This document shows positions 60,001 to 64,000 of a DNA stretch of 64,000 nt, piece by piece. The DNA comes from Pinibacter aurantiacus (lineage in GTDB: Bacteria > Bacteroidota > Bacteroidia > Chitinophagales > Chitinophagaceae). The notes under the pieces were generated by a model. The model did no database searches and was not told where the DNA came from. It worked only from the letters and a program-made list of their open reading frames with translations. The stretch lies in NCBI RefSeq assembly GCF_019130065.1, contig NZ_JAHSPG010000012.1, positions 186,001-250,000 on the forward strand, given 5' to 3'. The translations under genes and the position numbers were made by a program. Within the stretch, counting starts at the first letter, position 1, and the number at the start of each line of letters is the position of its first letter.

Positions 60001-60043
60001 AAAATCCATTAATCATTAAGTAAGCAAACGATTAATGGATTTT
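60001..60043 (-). promoter_or_regulatory. Stable hairpin in the metK leader
   Basis: AAAATCCATTAATC (60001-60014) and GATTAATGGATTTT (60030-60043) are perfect 14-nt arms with a 15-nt loop. It lies in the predicted 5' leader, between the -7 element (60064-60057) and the metK ATG at 59968. It does not resemble a SAM riboswitch that I can recognise. Confidence 0.65.
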
Positions 60044-60056
60044 AATAAAATCGTGA

Positions 60057-60064
60057 CAAAGATA
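60057..60064 (-). promoter_or_regulatory. -7 element of metK
   Basis: TATCTTTG on the minus strand, 88 bases before the ATG, leaving room for a structured leader. No exact TTG is found at 19-nt spacing. Confidence 0.5.
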
Positions 60065-60218
60065 ATCGCCAGTTTGATATTTTAGAATATTAAACATCAA
60101 TTTAATAGTAAAATATAGGTTATTAAATAGTTTTAGAGCTTCAAACATACCTAAAAACCACGAAAACAAAAGTCTATTAAATTTATAGAGATTTAAATAT
60201 ACCTTCAAAAAAGTCAAT

Positions 60219-60246
60219 AAAAAAGCCTGTTTTGGCAAACAGGCTT
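60219..60246 (-). terminator. Intrinsic terminator of the glycogen synthase gene
   Basis: AAGCCTGTTT (60223-60232) and AAACAGGCTT (60237-60246) form a perfect 10-bp stem with loop TGGC; on the minus strand TTTT follows. It lies 22 bases after the stop. Confidence 0.88.
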
Positions 60247-60268
60247 CGAATTTATTCTATAGAAGGTT

Positions 60269-61081
60269 CTATTTAGTAAGATCTGTATATAATTGCAAAT
60301 AATCTGTAAGATCTGATTCTGCATTGTACTGCAAAACTTTTTTACCGCGTACTTTACCAAACTCTTCCACTAATTTCTTGTCTACTTTCTCGGAGCCGAA
60401 TGTGATAGCATCTGCGCTTAATGCACCACCTCTGAACATATCGACATTACCGGGATTCTTGAATGGCTCAAGATCTTTCTCTTTTATAGTAGCATGAATG
60501 TTGGCGAATTTTGCAAAATCTGCACCCAATTTCTCTTTAAAGGCGGTTTGACCGATGGTATAGATAACCTTACTGTGGCTGAAAACGGGCTCTTTTTTAT
60601 AAGCAGTTTTCAGATACATTGGGATCAAACCGGTCATCCAGCCGCTGCAATGGATGATGTCTGGAGGCCAACCGAATTTTTTTACTGTCTCTAAAGCGCC
60701 TTTACAAAAGAAAACAGTTCTTAAACCATTGTCGTCAAACCATTTTTCGCTTTCGTCGGCAAAAACAAATTTTCTCTTAAAAAGGTCTTCGTTATCAAGG
60801 AAGTATATCTGCAAACGTGCGTTTGGCAGAGAAGCTACTTTGATCTGTAACGGATAGTCGTCATTATCAACCGATACATTTATACCAGACAGGCGCACAA
60901 CTTCATGAAGTCTGTGACGTCTTTCATTGATGGTACCAAACCGCGGCATAATACAACGCACTTCAAAATTGTTGTCATTTGCTTTAATTGCCAGCCTGTT
61001 CACAATTTCAGAGAACTCTGTCATTTCCAGGTATGGAGACATTTCGTTGGCAATGAATAAAATTCTTTTCTTTGTTGACAT
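60269..61081 (-). CDS. Glycogen/starch synthase, single-domain GT5-type
   Basis: A 270-residue protein matching the N-terminal half of GT5 glycogen synthases: RILFIANEMSPYLEMTEFSE (in place of the usual KxGGL donor motif), LPNARLQIYFLDNEDLFKRK, DDNGLRTVFFCKGALETVKK, PPDIIHCSGWMTGLIPMYLK and VIYTIGQTAFKEKLGADFAK. The C-terminal GT-B domain is absent, so it lacks half of a normal active site. Many Bacteroidota carry this short form next to panC; whether it makes glucan is unproven. A TACCTTTG -7 element lies 42 bases upstream. Confidence 0.85.
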   Translation of the reverse strand: MSTKKRILFIANEMSPYLEMTEFSEIVNRLAIKANDNNFEVRCIMPRFGTINERRHRLHEVVRLSGINVSVDNDDYPLQIKVASLPNARLQIYFLDNEDLFKRKFVFADESEKWFDDNGLRTVFFCKGALETVKKFGWPPDIIHCSGWMTGLIPMYLKTAYKKEPVFSHSKVIYTIGQTAFKEKLGADFAKFANIHATIKEKDLEPFKNPGNVDMFRGGALSADAITFGSEKVDKKLVEEFGKVRGKKVLQYNAESDLTDYLQLYTDLTK

Positions 61082-61122
61082 TATCGGTATCGGTTATAAA
61101 AAAAGGAACTGAAAATAGTGTG

Positions 61123-61130
61123 CAAAGGTA
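61123..61130 (-). promoter_or_regulatory. -7 element of the glycogen synthase gene
   Basis: TACCTTTG on the minus strand, identical to the rpsJ -7 element, 41 bases before the ATG. No TTG is found at 19-nt spacing. Confidence 0.5.
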
Positions 61131-61188
61131 AGGCTTTTTACCTAAAATAGCCTACTATCCTAATTTTCCGCTTATAAAAGCTCAAAAA

Positions 61189-62034
61189 ATGACTATAATC
61201 AAGGGAATTTCGGAACTGCAGGAAAATGTTAATTTCCTGAAAAACAACGGTAAAACCATCGGATTTGTCCCAACCATGGGTGCTTTGCACGACGGTCACA
61301 TCTCGCTTATTGCGGCCTCCAAATCTGAAAATAACATAACGGTTTGCAGCATTTTTGTGAATCCGACCCAGTTCAACGACCCGAAAGATTTCGAGAAATA
61401 TCCAATAACGATTGAGGCAGATATTGAAAAACTGGAACTTTCCGGCACAAATATTCTCTTTTTACCTTCGGTTAAAGAGATGTATCCGGATGGATTTGAC
61501 AAGGCACAACCCTATGACCTTGGCTTTATCGAAACTATTTTGGAAGGCAAATACAGACCGGGACACTTTCAGGGCGTTTGCCAGATAGTTCATAAGCTTT
61601 TGCTTGCGGTACAGCCACATAACCTATATATGGGGCAAAAAGATTATCAACAATGTATGGTAATCAACAAATTGATACAGATTGAGAATCTCGATACCAA
61701 GCTGCACACAAGACCTACGCTTCGTGAAAAAGACGGGCTGGCGATGAGCAGTCGTAATGTGCGTTTGAACGAAGAGGAAAGGAAAAATGCACTGACCATT
61801 TACCGTGTACTGAATTATTTGAAAGACCACATTGAAAAGGAAAGCATTGCCTATTTACTGGACAGAAGCAATTTGATGCTTACGGATAATAATTTCCGGC
61901 CGGATTATGTTTCCATCGCAGATGCTGAAACTCTCGCCCCTGTTGAAAATTGGGATGGGCATCAAAAGATCGTCGCTTTAATTGCTGCTTACCAGAATGA
62001 GGTGAGGTTGATTGATAATATGGTGCTGGATTAG
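61189..62034 (+). CDS. panC: Pantothenate synthetase (pantoate-beta-alanine ligase)
   Basis: Joins pantoate and beta-alanine with ATP to make pantothenate. The 281-residue protein shows IGFVPTMGALHDGHISLIAA with the HxGH adenylation motif (HDGH), CSIFVNPTQFNDPKDFEKYP, YRPGHFQGVCQIVHKLLLAV, MGQKDYQQCMVINKLI and DGLAMSSRNVRLNEEE with the KMSKS-like loop. Divergent from the glycogen synthase gene and followed by panD, which makes its beta-alanine. Confidence 0.96.
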   Translation: MTIIKGISELQENVNFLKNNGKTIGFVPTMGALHDGHISLIAASKSENNITVCSIFVNPTQFNDPKDFEKYPITIEADIEKLELSGTNILFLPSVKEMYPDGFDKAQPYDLGFIETILEGKYRPGHFQGVCQIVHKLLLAVQPHNLYMGQKDYQQCMVINKLIQIENLDTKLHTRPTLREKDGLAMSSRNVRLNEEERKNALTIYRVLNYLKDHIEKESIAYLLDRSNLMLTDNNFRPDYVSIADAETLAPVENWDGHQKIVALIAAYQNEVRLIDNMVLD

Positions 62035-62160
62035 TTGAGAGTTGAGAATGGAGAGTTGAGAGTTGTTTTAAACGCGCAATCGCAAACGATAGCAGCTTTT
62101 GTAATTAGCAAAAAATGGGAGCAAACCAACTCTCAACTCTCAACTCTCCATTCTCAACTA
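62034..62160. repeat. Inverted repeat of GAGAGTTGAGA words between panC and panD
   Basis: Left arm GTTGAGAGTTGAGAATGGAG then AGTTGAGAGTTG, starting at the panC stop; right arm CAACTCTCAACTCTCAACTC then TCCATTCTCAACTAA. Near-exact complement with one 10-nt unit out of register. Centre about 60 nt. Confidence 0.85.
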
Positions 62161-62229
62161 ACAGCTGTCCGTTTTTCGTAAATTCTTCTTAGCTTGCACG
62201 CCGCTAAAAAGCGGTTTTAATTAAACAAG

Positions 62230-62574
62230 ATGGACATCGAAATTTTAAAATCAAAGGTGCACAGAGCCGTAATCACGGAGGCGAACTTACATTATGTTGG
62301 TAGTCTTACGCTTGATGAGGATCTGATGGATGCAGCGAATATGATCGAGAATGAGAAAGTGCAGGTTGTGAATGTTAATAATGGTTCCCGCATTGAAACG
62401 TACCTTATCAAAGGAAAAAGAGGTTCGGGCGTATGTTGCCTCAACGGACCTGCTGCCAGACAAGGTGCTGCGGGCGATATCGTAATCGTAATTTCTTACG
62501 CACGTATGTCATTCGACGAAGCTAAACAATTCAAACCCTGGATTGTTTTCCCCAAAGACGGAAATAGACTTTAG
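62230..62574 (+). CDS. panD: Aspartate 1-decarboxylase
   Basis: Makes beta-alanine from aspartate. The 114-residue proenzyme self-cleaves at the Gly-Ser bond in [20 protein letters not shown] to form the pyruvoyl group at that serine. The rest matches: [40 protein letters not shown] and [20 protein letters not shown]. Together with panC it supplies pantothenate for coenzyme A. Confidence 0.96.
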   Translation: MDIEILKSKVHRAVITEANLHYVGSLTLDEDLMDAANMIENEKVQVVNVNNGSRIETYLIKGKRGSGVCCLNGPAARQGAAGDIVIVISYARMSFDEAKQFKPWIVFPKDGNRL

Positions 62575-62660
62575 TTAGTTGAGAATGGAGAATTGAGAAT
62601 TGAGAGTTTATGTTAATTGTTTTTCAACTCTCAATTCTCAACTCTCCTCTCTCAACTAAA
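62575..62660. repeat. Inverted repeat of GAGAATTGAGA words after panD
   Basis: Left arm GTTGAGAATGGAGAATTGAG then AATTGAGAGTT; right arm CAACTCTCAATTCTCAACTC then TCCTCTCTCAACTAA. Same class as 62034-62160, giving two related copies flanking panD. Confidence 0.85.
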
Positions 62661-62691
62661 TTCAATTACCTTTAAGGCCAAACCAACCTGT

Positions 62692-63705
62692 ATGAAGAAA
62701 AAGGTTTTTCAGTGGCTTCAGTATGCGTTTTTTTTAGCTTTGGCAATATTTTTAGTTTGGTGGTCGGTCAGTAAGATTAAAGGACATGATTGGGAAGAGA
62801 TGAAAGGAGCTCTTCGGACTACAGACTATTGGTTACTTGTGCCCGTTGTATTAATTTTATTGGCTAGTCACTACAGCCGTGCGTTAAGATGGAAAATTTT
62901 AATGCAGCCCCTGGGATACTCCCCTTCTACTCTCAATACCTATTTTTCCGTACTTATTGGATACCTCGCAAATCTCGCTGTACCAAGGCTGGGAGAAGTA
63001 TTGAAATGTACTATTCTTGCCCGTTATGAAAAAGTGCCCGCAAATAAACTCGTAGGAACCATCGTAGCAGAAAGAGCTTTTGACCTTATATGTTTGCTGA
63101 TCGTTTTTGCCGTTACCATATTTTCCCAGATTGACATTATTGGAAAGTTTGCAACGGATATGATCAAAAAGATAATCAGCTCCAAAACAGGTGGCATAGA
63201 CTGGATGAAGATCGCCGTGGTTTTAGGTGGACTGGTTGTTGTTTTAGTGTTGGCAAGATTTATCATGCACAGGTTTGCGCACATTCATGTTATTGGAAAA
63301 ATAAAAGAATTTATGAGAGGGATCTGGCAGGGCCTGATCAGTGTGCGATATGTAAAAAACAAAGGCTGGTTTTTCTTTCATACCATTATGATTTGGGTGG
63401 GTTATTTGCTAAGCATACAAATGGGATTTTATGCAATGCAAGCCACCAGCGGACTAGGAATTAAAGCATCATTATCCGTACTCTCTTTGGGTAGTATAGG
63501 AATGATCGTGACACAGGGTGGAATCGGTGCTTATCCATTGCTGGTACAGGAAACGATGATGCTATATGGGATAACAGAAAATATCGGTAGGGCTTTTGGC
63601 TGGCTCTTGTGGCTGGTTCAATTTTTCCTGGTTATTGTATTTGGATTTTTAAGCATAGGATTATTACCAATAGTTAACAGAAAAAAAAGTTTACAACATG
63701 CGTAA
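62692..63705 (+). CDS. Flippase-like membrane protein (YbhN / UPF0104 family)
   Basis: A 337-residue inner-membrane protein of the lysylphosphatidylglycerol synthase transmembrane-region family. It begins with ATG at 62692, not the upstream TTG inside the repeat. About eight hydrophobic segments are seen, with the family motifs [39 protein letters not shown] and [20 protein letters not shown], and [20 protein letters not shown] near the end. No synthetase domain is attached. Members are thought to flip or transport lipids. It overlaps rfaE2 by 8 bases, implying coupling. Confidence 0.85.
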   Translation: MKKKVFQWLQYAFFLALAIFLVWWSVSKIKGHDWEEMKGALRTTDYWLLVPVVLILLASHYSRALRWKILMQPLGYSPSTLNTYFSVLIGYLANLAVPRLGEVLKCTILARYEKVPANKLVGTIVAERAFDLICLLIVFAVTIFSQIDIIGKFATDMIKKIISSKTGGIDWMKIAVVLGGLVVVLVLARFIMHRFAHIHVIGKIKEFMRGIWQGLISVRYVKNKGWFFFHTIMIWVGYLLSIQMGFYAMQATSGLGIKASLSVLSLGSIGMIVTQGGIGAYPLLVQETMMLYGITENIGRAFGWLLWLVQFFLVIVFGFLSIGLLPIVNRKKSLQHA

Positions 63706-64000
63706 CTCAGACGTGATCGAAAAGAAAATTTATGAACCAATAGCACTGGAAGAACAAGTTTACCGTTGGAAATTTCTCGGACAAAAAATAGCTTTTACAA
63801 ATGGCTGTTTTGATATACTTCACAAAGGACATATTGCCTCGCTCAGCCAGGCAGCTAAAGAAGCAGATGTGCTTGTTGTGGGCCTGAACTCAGACGCTTC
63901 TACCAAAAGATTGAAAGGCGAAGGCAGGCCGGTTAATAATGAACGAGCAAGGGCTACTGTTTTAGCATCGCTTCTGATGGTGGATGCTGTTATTCTTTTT
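63698..64000 (+). CDS. rfaE2: D-glycero-beta-D-manno-heptose-1-phosphate adenylyltransferase (partial)
   Basis: The first 101 residues are in the window; the 3' end is cut off. It shows the nucleotidyltransferase core: [20 protein letters not shown] with the HxGH motif (HKGH), [40 protein letters not shown]. This is the separate adenylyltransferase form (RfaE2/HldE C-terminal domain), used for ADP-heptose in lipopolysaccharide core. ATG at 63698-63700 overlaps the flippase gene end. Confidence 0.9.
   Translation, partial: MRNSDVIEKKIYEPIALEEQVYRWKFLGQKIAFTNGCFDILHKGHIASLSQAAKEADVLVVGLNSDASTKRLKGEGRPVNNERARATVLASLLMVDAVILF

Noticed and set aside
59969-60064. SAM riboswitch upstream of metK
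   Set aside because: Only one simple hairpin is present; I see no multi-stem junction or pseudoknot core of the SAM classes I know.
62617-62691. Upstream TTG start of the flippase-like protein
   Set aside because: The extra residues come from the inverted repeat; the ATG at 62692 begins a normal hydrophobic N-terminus.
1-64000. Insertion sequences, prophage, toxin-antitoxin, restriction or defence genes
   Set aside because: None of the proteins resembles transposases, phage structural proteins, nucleases or toxins; the window is chromosomal core and envelope genes.
1-64000. tRNA or rRNA genes
   Set aside because: No cloverleaf with GTTCGA-type T-loop and no rRNA-like sequence was noticed in the gaps; a covariance scan would be needed to be certain.

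Overview
The window is an AT-rich chromosomal segment of a Bacteroidota bacterium, most likely family Chitinophagaceae (placement inferred from gene content and protein resemblance, not from a search). Supporting signs are TAnnTTTG-type -7 promoter elements, a 1010-residue exported metalloprotease ending in a type IX secretion sorting domain, a DAHP synthase fused to chorismate mutase, a one-domain glycogen synthase divergent from panC-panD, a BadF-type kinase beside murQ, and little use of Shine-Dalgarno sequences. I see no rRNA, tRNA, CRISPR, prophage or insertion sequence.

Layout. 1-157: tail of a D-Ala-D-Ala dipeptidase. 321-9279 (minus): an aromatic amino acid cluster transcribed pheA, aminotransferase, tyrA, DAHP synthase-chorismate mutase, aroB, aroA, aroC, then two small unrelated genes. 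It is headed by a leader peptide with seven consecutive Phe/Tyr codons and a complete terminator/antiterminator, a textbook attenuator. 9345-13897: an unknown protein, murQ with a sugar kinase (cell-wall sugar salvage) and a divergent S41 peptidase. 14134-23038: FtsX-type permease, small membrane protein, ECF sigma factor with putative anti-sigma, outer-membrane barrel, T9SS metalloprotease. 23223-38794: mixed housekeeping genes (tex, thioesterase, dipeptide epimerase, META lipoprotein, proline dehydrogenase, Fsr-like exporter with GntR regulator, alpha-oxoamine synthase, ubiX, AraC regulator, plsC, HAD phosphatase, lipoprotein plus barrel). 38936-44349: rpsA, membrane proteins, a BaiN-like flavoprotein and map. 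44432-56496 (minus): the S10-spc ribosomal protein operon from rpsJ to secY, including rpmD. 56751-64000: aldo/keto reductase, rlmB, metK, glycogen synthase, panC, panD, a flippase-like protein and the start of rfaE2.

The most striking feature outside genes is that about twenty intergenic gaps each carry a long imperfect inverted repeat. The arms are 20-40 nt of low-complexity words (TAATTAATA, TTTTCAAAT, GAGAGTTGA, TCATGATTG, TTTTGACTT and others) around a unique 25-95 nt centre. They occur in convergent, tandem and divergent gaps and even inside the ribosomal operon, so they are not simply terminators. The same words recur at unlinked sites, which suggests a dispersed family. Together with the pheA attenuator and a pair of hairpin-plus-five-codon-ORF modules at 33514-33811, these are the points most worth following up.
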